Assembly: GCA_945898095.1 (NCBI GenBank)
Contig: CAMDHE010000012.1
Location: 1 to 63,253, forward strand
DNA from: Roseateles toxinivorans
GTDB taxonomy: Bacteria > Pseudomonadota > Gammaproteobacteria > Burkholderiales > Burkholderiaceae_C
DNA: 63,253 bases
Reading direction: 5' to 3'
Part shown: piece by piece, positions 1 through 7,966 of the stretch
Numbering within the stretch: the first letter of the stretch is position 1
How the letters are laid out: each line of letters opens with the position of its first letter
The notes under the pieces: model-generated
Told to the model about the DNA's origin: nothing
Seen by the model: the letters and a program-made list of their open reading frames with translations, nothing else
Databases searched by the model: none
Program-made: the position numbers and the translations under genes

Positions 1-1
1 C

Positions 2-553
2 CAGCGCGTGCGCGACATCCATCCGGCTTGCGAGGTCCGCGTCATCGAGGAATTCGTCGATGAGCAGAACTGGCCAGGCCTGCTCGAAGGACCGGGACAA
101 ATGCCGCTAGATGGCCTGGTCGACGCCTGCGATCAAGTGCGTGCCAAGGCCAGGCTTGCCGCCTGGTCGATCGAGCAGAGAGTTCCCTTCATCACGGTCG
201 GTGCTGCAGGCGGCAAGCGCGAACCGCATCTGTTGAGCGTGGCTGATCTGGCTGACGTGACCCATGATCCATTGCTCGCCTCGCTGCGCCAGCGTCTGCG
301 CAAGCAATATGGTGCCGCAGGGCGTGGCCGGATCGGCGTGGCCTGCGTGTTCTCGCGCGAACCAGTGCACCGGCCGATGCTCGCCGTACAGGATGGTGCA
401 GAAGCTGAAGCCTGCGCAGTCGATGGCAGCCTCAATTGCCATGGCTATGGTTCGAGCGTCGCAGTCACTGCCAGTTTTGGCATGAATGCTGCCGCACAGC
501 TGATTGCGGGTTTCCTGAAAAATCGGTCCATCGCCTTGCGCGAATTTCAATAA
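2..553 (+). CDS. tcdA: tRNA threonylcarbamoyladenosine dehydratase, 3' part
   Basis: C-terminal 183 residues of a TcdA/CsdL E1-like enzyme, which uses ATP to cyclise t6A37 of tRNA to ct6A. The reading frame is open to the window edge, so the ATP-binding N-terminus lies outside. Visible family blocks are DACDQVRAKA, ITVGAAGGKREP, a C-V-F-S motif (ACVFSREPV) that fits the catalytic cysteine region, and VTASFG near the end. The E. coli protein is about 268 residues, so roughly a third is missing. The 3' end contains the promoter of the downstream tRNA-Lys genes. Family assignment is secure; completeness upstream cannot be judged. Confidence 0.88.
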   Translation, partial: QRVRDIHPACEVRVIEEFVDEQNWPGLLEGPGQMPLDGLVDACDQVRAKARLAAWSIEQRVPFITVGAAGGKREPHLLSVADLADVTHDPLLASLRQRLRKQYGAAGRGRIGVACVFSREPVHRPMLAVQDGAEAEACAVDGSLNCHGYGSSVAVTASFGMNAAAQLIAGFLKNRSIALREFQ

Positions 554-565
554 TTTGTCTATAAT
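536..565 (+). promoter_or_regulatory. sigma70-type promoter of the tRNA-Lys pair
   Basis: TTGCGC at 536-541 and a perfect TATAAT at 560-565 are separated by 18 bp. The expected start near 572 is about 20 bp before the first tRNA. The -35 lies inside the tcdA coding region. Inferred from sequence only. Confidence 0.6.
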
Positions 566-591
566 CAAAAGCTTCGCCTGACAAGGCTGAA

Positions 592-667
592 GGGTTGTTA
601 GCTCAGTTGGTAGAGCATCGGACTTTTAATCCGTTGGTCGTGGGTTCGAGCCCCGCACAACCCACCA
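592..667 (+). tRNA. tRNA-Lys (anticodon UUU)
   Basis: A full cloverleaf can be drawn: acceptor GGGTTGT pairs with ACAACCC, D stem GCTC/GAGC, anticodon stem TCGGA/TCCGT (last pair A-T reading inward) with loop CTTTTAA, and T arm GTGGG-TTCGAGC-CCCGC. Discriminator A is at 664 and the CCA end is encoded at 665-667. The anticodon TTT specifies lysine. Confidence 0.97.
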
Positions 668-723
668 AGAATTCGGCGGTTCGCTGCTATGATTCAAGAC
701 TCGCAAGTTTTACGACTGCGCGA

Positions 724-799
724 GGGCTCTTAGCTCAGTTGGTAGAGCAGCGGACTCTTAATCCGTAGGTCGAGTGTTCGAGTCACTCAGGGCCCACCA
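724..799 (+). tRNA. tRNA-Lys (anticodon CUU)
   Basis: Acceptor GGGCTCT pairs with AGGGCCC (one G-U), D stem GCTC/GAGC, anticodon loop CTCTTAA (anticodon CTT), T arm GAGTG-TTCGAGT-CACTC, and CCA encoded at 797-799. It lies 56 bp after the UUU isoacceptor with no terminator between, so both are probably cut from one transcript. The two tRNAs share the D arm and much of the anticodon arm, consistent with duplication. Confidence 0.97.
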
Positions 800-817
800 A
801 AATTTAAGAAATCAAAC

Positions 818-852
818 AGCCACAGTGTTCGCATTGTGGCTTTTGTTTTTTG
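818..852 (+). terminator. intrinsic terminator of the tRNA-Lys operon
   Basis: A 10-bp stem, AGCCACAGTG (818-827) with CATTGTGGCT (832-841), contains one G-U pair. It is closed by a TTCG tetraloop and followed by TTTTGTTTTTT. Confidence 0.9.
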
Positions 853-946
853 GCGAGCGTATTTATCAATGCCGCCACGCTGCCCAGACCACTCGACGGT
901 GGCGCCACCATTGCCCATCAGTCCCCATCAGAGTGCTTGGTCCGAG

Positions 947-1069
947 TTACCCCAAAGCCTGTAGCCGCAAGCGTAGTATGGCCAGATAAACCTTGATGGC
1001 TTGTTCAACGGTCTGCATATCCGCCTTGGATTTGGTCCCTAACTGGCTTTTGAGTCGCGTCTTGTCCGC
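947..1069 (-). pseudogene. C-terminal remnant of a MazF/PemK-like toxin
   Basis: A 40-codon open frame follows an in-frame stop and contains KTRLKSQLGTKSKADM and TVEQAIKVYL. This resembles the C-terminal helix region of MazF/PemK-type endoribonucleases (pattern ...LG.LS..DM..VEQAI...L). The N-terminal beta barrel and a start codon are absent, and the tail LAILRLRLQALG looks unselected. No MazE-like antitoxin is adjacent. The flanks (853-946 and 1070-1086) hold nothing recognisable. Assignment is from a short motif only. Confidence 0.5.
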
Positions 1070-1086
1070 TTACAGTCACGATGGCT

Positions 1087-1866
1087 TCAACAGGGCTGAG
1101 CGCTGGATCGACCCAGATCCACCGACTCCCCATCCAGCGCCATGGTCACTTGCGCCGGCAATGCCGGCGCCGTGGCGATGACCCAGGCATCCAGCGCATG
1201 CCCGACATGCGTCAGCCAGGTGCGCTTGGGCGCGACGGCGGCGATGCTCGCCAAGGCTAGCGTCCAATCGTTGTGACCGCGTAACGGCTCCTGACTGGGT
1301 GGAAAGCTGCAGTCGAGTGCCAGACCATCGGCTTGCCATGACTTCAAAAACACTTCGGTGGCAGCAGGCAGACCCAGCGTGTCGGTGAGGTAGGCAAATC
1401 TTGTGCCGTCATCGGCTTCGATCGCATAGCCGAAGGTCGGCTTCGAATGAATCAGCGGCAGCGGCGTGAAGGTCAGCGCGCCGATGCGAACGGGCTCGAA
1501 CTTCGCCAGGCGTTGAAAGTCGAGCAGGCCTGGATGTTTGTACAAGTCGGCGCAACCGTCGGCATCCGGCGGCGCATGCACGGGAATCGCGGCGCCACGC
1601 CCCCAGCGCAGGTGGAACAGGCCCTGCACATGATCGGGATGGAAATGCGTCAGCACGATGGCATTCAGGCTGCCCGGCGCGAAGCGCTCGTGCAGATCCA
1701 TCAGACCAGCGTCGATCAGCACGCGCGTGTCGCCATGCTCGATCAGCGCGCTGCAGGGCCGGCGCTGGTAGCGGGCCTGGTCTTGCGCACGCGAGCAGGC
1801 TATGCAAGCGCAACCATACAGCGGCACGCCGCCGGCCGCGCCGGTGCCCAGAAAGCTTATGCGCAC
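1087..1866 (-). CDS. phnP: phosphoribosyl 1,2-cyclic phosphate phosphodiesterase PhnP
   Basis: A 259-residue metallo-beta-lactamase-fold enzyme that opens 5-phosphoribosyl 1,2-cyclic phosphate, the PhnJ product, to ribose 1,5-bisphosphate. The N-terminus has the family's glycine-rich start (LGTGAAGGVP) and a C-x-C-x2-C cluster (YGCACIACSRA) typical of PhnP's structural zinc site. The metal motif THFHPDH is intact, and TDTLG and the C-terminal LTHVGH supply further ligands. Its length matches E. coli PhnP (252). It is the last gene of the phn operon, overlaps the end of phnN by 10 bp, and has no obvious terminator behind it. Confidence 0.93.
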   Translation of the reverse strand: MRISFLGTGAAGGVPLYGCACIACSRAQDQARYQRRPCSALIEHGDTRVLIDAGLMDLHERFAPGSLNAIVLTHFHPDHVQGLFHLRWGRGAAIPVHAPPDADGCADLYKHPGLLDFQRLAKFEPVRIGALTFTPLPLIHSKPTFGYAIEADDGTRFAYLTDTLGLPAATEVFLKSWQADGLALDCSFPPSQEPLRGHNDWTLALASIAAVAPKRTWLTHVGHALDAWVIATAPALPAQVTMALDGESVDLGRSSAQPC

Positions 1867-2429
1867 AATGCCGGCCCGGCGTGGGAACGGACCAGTGCGA
1901 CCAGCGCCTCGCCGGCCAGTTCCAGCAGGCCGTCGTTGGCGATCACCGCCCCATCGGGTGCCGTGCCTGGCATGGCCCGGTGACGATCGAGTCTTGATTG
2001 GATGGCTGCATGGTCTTCTCGGCCTCGCGCCAGCAGACGCGCCAGCAACATTTCAGCAGGTGCTTCTATCGCCACTGCAAGCAAGTCCGGATAGCGCCGC
2101 TTCGCTTCGGCCAGGTATTCGCGTGAGCCATTGACCACGACCGTTGCGCCCCTCGACAGCCACTGATCGATCTCGATGCCGACGCCGTAGGCATGACCAT
2201 GGCTTTCCCAGGTCAGGGCGAACAAGCTGTTGCGAAGCCGCGTGCTGAATTCGGCGGGCGTCAACTCGACATGGTTTTCGCCGCCGGCAGCGGCCGCTCG
2301 CGTGATGTAGCGGTGCGCGAACACCACCGCCGCGTCGCCGGCCAGGCGTTCGCGGGCATAACGCAGCAAGCTGTCTTTGCCGCAGCCCGAAGGCCCCATC
2401 ACGTAGATCAAGCGCGGGGAGACCCCCAT
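1857..2429 (-). CDS. phnN: ribose 1,5-bisphosphate phosphokinase PhnN
   Basis: Phosphorylates ribose 1,5-bisphosphate with ATP to PRPP, returning phosphonate-derived ribose to central metabolism. The Walker A motif GPSGCGKDSLL starts about residue 11, and the family's RYITRAA block follows. The chosen ATG (Met before GVSPRLIYV) gives 190 residues, close to E. coli PhnN (185). An upstream in-frame ATG at 2504, just after the phnM stop, would add 25 low-complexity residues rich in Ser and Ala that are not typical of the family. It sits between phnM and phnP in the phn operon. Confidence 0.9.
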   Translation of the reverse strand: MGVSPRLIYVMGPSGCGKDSLLRYARERLAGDAAVVFAHRYITRAAAAGGENHVELTPAEFSTRLRNSLFALTWESHGHAYGVGIEIDQWLSRGATVVVNGSREYLAEAKRRYPDLLAVAIEAPAEMLLARLLARGREDHAAIQSRLDRHRAMPGTAPDGAVIANDGLLELAGEALVALVRSHAGPALCA

Positions 2430-2508
2430 CCCTGATTGGAGGGCGTCCGGGCATCCCGCAGCGGCCCTGGAGCGTAGCGACGAAGTCGAGGATGAAGTGC
2501 TCATGCTT

Positions 2509-3681
2509 TCAAGCATGGTCGAAATGCGCGCTGAAGGCCGGTGCGCCATGCACCCAGACACGCTCGACCTGGGGCAAGCCGCCCAGGCTCTTGACGGCAA
2601 TCAGGTCGGCGCGTTGACCCGCGGCGATCTGCCCCCGGTCCGTCAGCCCGGCGGCCCGCGCTGGGTTGCAGCTGACCAGCGCCACCGCCTCGTGCAAGCC
2701 GATGCCGGCGAGTTCAGGCAGTCTGAGCATCGACGGCAGCAAGGCGGCGGGCGAATAGTCGCCGCACAGGCAGTCGGCCACGCCTGCGATCACGGCGTCG
2801 AGCGCGCGCATCGCTCCGGACTGCGATTTGCCCCGCAGCACATTGGGTGCGCCGTAGAGCGTGACCATGCCGCGAGCCCGGGCCGCGCGCGCTGTTTCAA
2901 GGTTGATGGGGAATTCCGAGATCGCGGCGCCGAAGGCCGCCACGGCTTCAACCTTGGCGGGCGAGTCGTCGTCATGACTGGCGACGACGACCCCGCATTC
3001 GCGTGCTGCCGCAACCACCTGGGTGATGCGCGCGGTGGCGCCGGCCGCTGCGTCCTGCTTGTGAATGAGGATGGCGTCGAGCTCGGTTTCACTGGTCCTG
3101 TAACTGTTGGCCAGATAGCTGCGAAATGCCGTCACGTCCCTGAATTGACCCTGGCCGGGCGAGTGGTCCATGATGCTGAGCAGATGGGCATGGCCGTCGC
3201 GCAGCAGCCGGGTCAAGAACGGCGGCGCGGTTTCGTCGGTGACCTCGTAACGCGCATGCACCCGGTTGTCGACCAGGGCATGCTCCTGCCAGGCGCTGAC
3301 CGCGCGGGCGATTTCGGCTGCAAAAGCGTTGTTGCGCACCCCCATTTCATGGTTGGCGAAGGACAGCGCATGGAACACGGTGGTGATGCCTGCTGCGGCG
3401 TTGCGTTTGTCAGCCTGCGCGCAGGCGAAATCGAGCGGGAAATGCACGCCGGGTCGTGGCTCGACTTCTTTTTCCAGTGCGTCGCAATGCAGGTCGATCA
3501 TGCCGGGCATCAGCAAGCGCCCGGTCAGGTCGATTTCGCGTGCGCCGGCAGGTGCTGCCGCCGGGCAGACGGCCAAGATGCGGCCGTCTGCCACCAGCAC
3601 GGCAGCGTCCTCGAGGGTGGCGTCGGCAAGCACGACACGTGCGTGGGTCAGATAGAGCATGTCATTGCGCAAGGTTTTCAT
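2509..3681 (-). CDS. phnM: alpha-D-ribose 1-methylphosphonate 5-triphosphate diphosphatase PhnM
   Basis: An amidohydrolase-superfamily enzyme of 390 residues that removes pyrophosphate from ribose 1-alkylphosphonate 5-triphosphate, giving the PhnJ substrate. The metal-binding MIDLHCD motif, ITTVFHALSF, VVASHDDD and the C-terminal NPARAAGL are typical of PhnM. The start codon overlaps the phnL stop in an ATGA arrangement, implying coupled translation. A second Met eight codons in (MLYLTHARVV) aligns better with the usual N-terminus and is an alternative start. Confidence 0.94.
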   Translation of the reverse strand: MKTLRNDMLYLTHARVVLADATLEDAAVLVADGRILAVCPAAAPAGAREIDLTGRLLMPGMIDLHCDALEKEVEPRPGVHFPLDFACAQADKRNAAAGITTVFHALSFANHEMGVRNNAFAAEIARAVSAWQEHALVDNRVHARYEVTDETAPPFLTRLLRDGHAHLLSIMDHSPGQGQFRDVTAFRSYLANSYRTSETELDAILIHKQDAAAGATARITQVVAAARECGVVVASHDDDSPAKVEAVAAFGAAISEFPINLETARAARARGMVTLYGAPNVLRGKSQSGAMRALDAVIAGVADCLCGDYSPAALLPSMLRLPELAGIGLHEAVALVSCNPARAAGLTDRGQIAAGQRADLIAVKSLGGLPQVERVWVHGAPAFSAHFDHA

Positions 3682-4427
3682 GCAGCTTGCCTTTCTTGTG
3701 TGTTGGCACTGCCGGTCTGCGCAGCATCTGCGGGGGATGAATGGGCTTGCACGCGCACCGTGCCATCGGCCAGCGCCGAGACCAGCGCCGGGTCGTGCAG
3801 GATCGCCAGCATGGCGGTGCCTGCGGCCTTGCGCTCTCGCAGCAAAGCGATCGCGCAGTCGCGTGACAGCGGGTCCAGGCTGGCGGTCGGCTCGTCGAGC
3901 AGCAGCAAGCGCGCCGGCCGGATCAGCCCGCGCGCCAGGTTGACGCGCTGTTGCTCGCCGCCGGAGAAGGTGGCTGGCGCCACGTTCCAGAGATGAGCTG
4001 GCATGTTCAGCCGGGTCAACAGTTCGGCCGCCCGGTCCCGCGCCAGCCGGGCCGCAACGCCGTCATCGAGCAGCGGCTGCGCCACCACATCGAGCGCGCT
4101 CTTGCGCGGCAGGCAATGCAGGAACTGCGTGACGAAGCCGATCTCGGTGCGGCGCAGCGTCAGCATCTGCTGCTCGGTCGCCAACGCGAGGTCGAGCAGC
4201 TGTCCATCCGCCTGGCGCAGCCAGATCCGGCCGCCGCTGGGCAAGTAGCTGCGCCAGATGCATTTGAGCAAGGAGGATTTGCCGGCTCCCGAAGGCCCGG
4301 TGATGGCCAGCAACTGGCTGGGCCGCAATTCGAGATCGACCGCACAGGTCGATGGAATCAGGCGTTGTTGCGCATGCAGGTAGAACTGCTTGTCGAGCTT
4401 TTCGACCTTCAGCATCCAGTCGGTCAT
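3678..4427 (-). CDS. phnL: C-P lyase core ABC-type ATPase PhnL
   Basis: An ABC-family ATPase of the C-P lyase machinery; PhnL is needed with PhnG, H and I for attaching the phosphonate to ribose. Walker A is GPSGAGKSS, the signature FSGGEQQRVNLARG, and Walker B LLLLDEPTAS. The ATG at 4427 was chosen because AAGGA lies about 5 bp before it. The longer frame from a GTG at 4442 would bury this Shine-Dalgarno sequence inside the gene. It follows phnK by 11 bp and overlaps phnM. Confidence 0.93.
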   Translation of the reverse strand: MTDWMLKVEKLDKQFYLHAQQRLIPSTCAVDLELRPSQLLAITGPSGAGKSSLLKCIWRSYLPSGGRIWLRQADGQLLDLALATEQQMLTLRRTEIGFVTQFLHCLPRKSALDVVAQPLLDDGVAARLARDRAAELLTRLNMPAHLWNVAPATFSGGEQQRVNLARGLIRPARLLLLDEPTASLDPLSRDCAIALLRERKAAGTAMLAILHDPALVSALADGTVRVQAHSSPADAAQTGSANTQERQAA

Positions 4428-4438
4428 GTCATTCCTTT

Positions 4439-5308
4439 TCACAAGGCGGAAGCCACCAGCTGCTGCGTGTACGCATGCTGGGGGTCTTCGAGAATCTGAT
4501 CGGTCAGGCCTGATTCGACGACCCGGCCCATCTTCATCACCAGCGTGCGCGAGGCCAGCATGCGGATCACGCCGAGATCATGGGTCACGGCGATCATCGA
4601 AACGCCCGACTGATGCTGAAGTTCCATGATCAGGTCGAGGATGCGGGCCTGTACCGAGACATCGAGTCCGGTCGTCACTTCGTCGAGGAACAGCAGCGGC
4701 GGATCGGTGGCGAGCGCCCGGGCAATCTGCACCCGCTGCTGCATGCCGCCCGAGAAGCGCCCGGGCAACTCGTCCATGCGCGAGGCAGGCACCTCGCAGC
4801 GCGACAGCAATTCCATCGCTCGTTCGCGGATCCGCGCATAGCGCATCTCACCGCTCATCAGCAGACGCTCGGCGATATTGCCACCGGCGCTGACCTTGAA
4901 ATTCAGGCCCAGATGCGGGTTCTGGTAGACGATGCCGAAGCGCCGGTTGCGCAAGCGCCGCGCTTGCTGGGCGTTCAGGCCCAGCAGGTCGACCGGCCCG
5001 CCAGCTTCGCCTTCTTCACCGCGATCGCCGGGGTCGTGGAAAGTGATGCACCCTTGCGTCGGCGCGTCATCGCCGTAGAGCAAGCGCACCAGCGAAGATT
5101 TGCCGCTGCCGGACTCGCCGATCACGCCGAGCACCTCGCCGCGCATCAAGCTCAGATTGACCTCGGCGCAGGCCACTACGCTGCCGCAATGCCGGCAGAC
5201 ATTGGTGTCGGCCTCGGGGCCGGTGGATTCGATGCAAAGCGGGCAGCCCGGGCCATGCACCTTGCTCAGGCCGCTGACTTGCAAAATGGGGTCGGGCGAA
5301 GTCCTCAT
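4439..5308 (-). CDS. phnK: C-P lyase complex ATPase PhnK, with cysteine-rich insert
   Basis: The ABC-type ATPase that docks on the PhnGHIJ core. Walker A GESGSGKSS, signature FSGGMQQRVQIARAL, Walker B LLFLDEVTTG (Glu then Val where Pro is usual) and the C-terminal HAYTQQLV are present. At 289 residues it is about 35 longer than E. coli PhnK. The extra sequence is mainly an insert at residues 20-45 with two CxxC pairs (CPLC and CRHC), a likely zinc knuckle, before the conserved VNLSLMRGEVLGVIGE. It overlaps phnJ by 4 bp. Confidence 0.92.
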   Translation of the reverse strand: MRTSPDPILQVSGLSKVHGPGCPLCIESTGPEADTNVCRHCGSVVACAEVNLSLMRGEVLGVIGESGSGKSSLVRLLYGDDAPTQGCITFHDPGDRGEEGEAGGPVDLLGLNAQQARRLRNRRFGIVYQNPHLGLNFKVSAGGNIAERLLMSGEMRYARIRERAMELLSRCEVPASRMDELPGRFSGGMQQRVQIARALATDPPLLFLDEVTTGLDVSVQARILDLIMELQHQSGVSMIAVTHDLGVIRMLASRTLVMKMGRVVESGLTDQILEDPQHAYTQQLVASAL

Positions 5309-6216
5309 GGCATCCTCTTGGCATCAAGCGCTGCTGCATTGAGCGCTGCAGCATCAAGCCGCTGCACGCAGTAATCGGCGTCCGAGCATTGGTGACGCTT
5401 GGCACCGTCGTCCTCGATCAACTCATCGAGAAAGCTGTCGGTGGCACCGCAGCGCGAGCAGGCCAGCCGCGCGCCGCTGATCTTGTCGGTGAAACTCTCG
5501 ACGCGGAAGGCCACATCGTCAAAGCTGAGCGGCTGCGCCTCGGTGTGCGGCGGCACGGCATAGATCTTCTTCTCGCGCCCGGCGCCGAACAGATAGATGC
5601 AATCGGCCTGGTGCAATTTGGGCAAGTCCCAGCGCGGAATCGGGCTCGGGTCGATGACGTAATGCCCGGCGATGCGGGTTGGGTAGCGGTGCGAAATCGT
5701 GATTTCGTCGAAATGCACCATGTCCTCGTAGAGCTTGACCCAGAGCCGCGAGTAATCGGCCTCGCCGTGCATGGTCTTGCGGCGCTGCTCCGAGGGCTCG
5801 ACGACGATCAGCGGGTCGGGGTAAGGCACTTGCAGCACGACGATCTGGTCAGCGCGCAGCGGCGTCTCGGGGATGCGGTGCCGGGTCTGCAGCAAGGTCG
5901 CCTCGGCGCTGACCGTAGTCGTCTGCACACCCGGGCATGTCAGCGCGATGAACTGGCGCAGATTGACCGCATTGACCGACTCGTCGGCGCCCTGATCGAT
6001 CACCTTGAGCCGGTCCTGCGGCCCGATCAAGGCCAGCGTCAATTGCAGCCCGCCAGTGCCGAAACCCCGCGCAATCGGCATCTCGCGCGAGGCATAAGGC
6101 ACCTGGTAGCCGGGGATGCACAAGGCCTTGAGCATCGCGCGGCGCAACTCCTTCTTGGCGCGGAGGTCGAGAAAGCCGAAGGCATAGCCGGCACTCCGCC
6201 TGGCAGCGCGCGTCAT
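5305..6216 (-). CDS. phnJ: carbon-phosphorus lyase PhnJ (radical SAM)
   Basis: The catalytic subunit that cleaves the C-P bond of ribose 1-phosphonate 5-phosphate using a 4Fe-4S cluster and S-adenosylmethionine. The C-terminus has the four-cysteine pattern C-x2-C-x20-C-x5-C (CSRC ... CSDADYC) used by PhnJ in place of CxxxCxxC. RGFGTGGLQLTL near residue 50 fits the conserved glycine region. The ATG at 6216 overlaps the phnI stop and gives 303 residues (E. coli 281); the longer open frame starts inside phnI and is not credible. The last 15 residues are alanine-rich and unlike the family. Confidence 0.95.
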   Translation of the reverse strand: MTRAARRSAGYAFGFLDLRAKKELRRAMLKALCIPGYQVPYASREMPIARGFGTGGLQLTLALIGPQDRLKVIDQGADESVNAVNLRQFIALTCPGVQTTTVSAEATLLQTRHRIPETPLRADQIVVLQVPYPDPLIVVEPSEQRRKTMHGEADYSRLWVKLYEDMVHFDEITISHRYPTRIAGHYVIDPSPIPRWDLPKLHQADCIYLFGAGREKKIYAVPPHTEAQPLSFDDVAFRVESFTDKISGARLACSRCGATDSFLDELIEDDGAKRHQCSDADYCVQRLDAAALNAAALDAKRMP

Positions 6217-7364
6217 ATGCCGGCCTTCTTGGTGGCTTGCTGCTTGCTTTGCTGCTTGCCCTGGGTCGAGCGCAGGCGGTCCATGTCGGACTGGAAGGTG
6301 ACGTAATGCGGCATTTTGTAGTGGGTGCAAAAGCCCATCGAATCGACGCCGTCGATGTGCAGCAGCACGAACTCGGGGTCTTCGCTGGGGTTGTCGGGCG
6401 GGCTGCCGGGCGCAGCGCTCAGGCCTTTTTGCAACGCCCGGTCAAGGATGGCCATGGCGATCGCCTTGACCTCGTTGTGGCCGAAGCAGGCGCCATAGCC
6501 GAGCGTGAACACCGGCTTGGCGTCGGCTTCGCCAGTCTCGTTGCCTGGCGTGTACATGGCAATCACTTCGCACTCGGTGACCAGCACCTCGCCGGCCTCG
6601 ACCAGTTCGCCGGTCAGTGGATGCGGCAGCAGCAGCGGCACATAGCCGACCCTCAGCTCCGCCACCGTCGGGTGCACATCGCCATAGCCGCGCATATTGG
6701 AGTAGGCGATGGCCAGCATCGAGCCGGTTTCGGCGCGGCTCATCGTGGCGAGCGCCGCGCTGCGCGTGGTCGGGAAAGCCAGCGGCTCGCGGGTGATGTC
6801 GAAGGCCTCGCCTGAATCAGCGGGCGGGCATTCGAGCAGGCCCTCGGCGCGCAAGGCGTCGAGCACCTTGGGGAAGGTATCGGGCAGGTCGGCGTCGGGC
6901 TGATCATGCAGCCCGGACAGCCAGTCGCGCGACACCGCCCGGAAGGCTTCGCCGCTCTCGTCGAGATGTTCGAAGCGGAACAGGCGCTGCAGATAGTCGG
7001 AGGTCGGCCCGAGCATCTGCCCGCCCGGAATTTCCTTGAACGCCGAGGAGACACGCCGGATCAGCCGCATGCCTTCGCTGTCATGGGCCTCGGTGACGCT
7101 GAGCCGCGCCCGCGTCGAGCGATAGGCGCGCAGGAAGAAGGCCGCCTCCATGGTGTCGCCGGCCGCCTGCTTCAAAGCCAGCGCCGCCAGATCGGGGTCG
7201 TACAAACCGCCCTCGCTGATCACGCGCCCGGTCAGGAAATGCAATTGGTCGCGGATCGTCTCGACCGCCAACGGCGCGCCGCCGCCGCGCGTGCGCAAAT
7301 ATGCCATCACCCGCGCCGCCTCGCGGATCGCGATCTCGCCGCCCTTGATTGCCACATATCCCAT
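6213..7364 (-). CDS. phnI: C-P lyase nucleosidase subunit PhnI
   Basis: A 383-residue subunit of the PhnGHIJ core that, with G, H and L, exchanges the base of ATP for phosphonate to make ribose 1-phosphonate 5-triphosphate. The N-terminus MGYVAIKGGE and the internal LGYGACFGHNEVKAIAMA and HYKMPHYVTFQ blocks match the family. A good Shine-Dalgarno (GGGAGA) precedes the ATG. It starts 2 bp after phnH ends and overlaps phnJ. The C-terminus is Lys/Gln-rich (KQQSKQQATKK). Confidence 0.95.
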   Translation of the reverse strand: MGYVAIKGGEIAIREAARVMAYLRTRGGGAPLAVETIRDQLHFLTGRVISEGGLYDPDLAALALKQAAGDTMEAAFFLRAYRSTRARLSVTEAHDSEGMRLIRRVSSAFKEIPGGQMLGPTSDYLQRLFRFEHLDESGEAFRAVSRDWLSGLHDQPDADLPDTFPKVLDALRAEGLLECPPADSGEAFDITREPLAFPTTRSAALATMSRAETGSMLAIAYSNMRGYGDVHPTVAELRVGYVPLLLPHPLTGELVEAGEVLVTECEVIAMYTPGNETGEADAKPVFTLGYGACFGHNEVKAIAMAILDRALQKGLSAAPGSPPDNPSEDPEFVLLHIDGVDSMGFCTHYKMPHYVTFQSDMDRLRSTQGKQQSKQQATKKAGI

Positions 7365-7366
7365 CG

Positions 7367-7966
7367 TCAGTCTCCCTGGATTTCAATCCGCGTGGTTCGC
7401 GGCAGCGCCACCAGCGCCTGTTTGGTGACCAGCACCAGGTCCAGCCCCAGCGGAAAATCGGCCACCCAGGCCGCGCGCCGCGCCAGCCAACCGGCGTGCA
7501 GTCCGCCCACGAACAGTTCGCGCCGGCCCGGCACGCCGGGGCCCTGCAATTGCAGGCGGGTGGTACCTGCGCTGTCGGCCGCACCATCGGCCGCACCTTC
7601 AACCGGGCGCTCGGAAAAATAGTCAATGCACAGCACCAGCGTCGCGCCGAACTCGGGCGACTCCAGCGTGCCGAGCGCGGGCGCCAAGCCGGCGTCCGGC
7701 GCCTGCCTGCCATCGAGCAGCACGAAGCGGGCCTGCTCGACCGGGGCCGAGGGCGCCAGCAGCAAGCGGCGCTGATCGGCATCCAGCAAGCAGCCAGGGT
7801 CGGCCAGGCTGACCGATTCATCGAGCAGCGTCGACATAAACATCAGCAGCGGGTCAACATGGCTGTCCGCCGGCCGGACCCATGTGCCCGGGCGGGCGAA
7901 GCCGTCAAGCAGCGCGCGAAACGCAGTTTGTTGCGCCTGGGCTTGCCACCATTGATGCGCGCTCAT
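7367..7966 (-). CDS. phnH: C-P lyase subunit PhnH
   Basis: A 199-residue subunit of the C-P lyase core complex; PhnH dimers join PhnGIJ and have a degenerate PLP-transferase-like fold. The motif FRALLDGFARPGTW near the N-terminus and the central GPGVPGR are hallmarks of PhnH. The ATG overlaps the phnG stop (ATGA), and phnI starts 2 bp later. Confidence 0.93.
   Translation of the reverse strand: MSAHQWWQAQAQQTAFRALLDGFARPGTWVRPADSHVDPLLMFMSTLLDESVSLADPGCLLDADQRRLLLAPSAPVEQARFVLLDGRQAPDAGLAPALGTLESPEFGATLVLCIDYFSERPVEGAADGAADSAGTTRLQLQGPGVPGRRELFVGGLHAGWLARRAAWVADFPLGLDLVLVTKQALVALPRTTRIEIQGD

Noticed and set aside
774-1181. Small plus-strand frames after the tRNA genes
   Set aside because: They start inside a tRNA or cross its terminator, and carry no motif; only the minus-strand MazF-like tail is meaningful.
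2497-3996. 499-codon plus-strand frame opposite phnM and phnL
   Set aside because: Antisense to clearly recognisable phn genes; composition reflects third-position GC bias, no motif or ribosome site.
4079-5374. Frames opposite phnK/phnL that look like regulator-sized ORFs
   Set aside because: Shadow frames of the ATPase genes.
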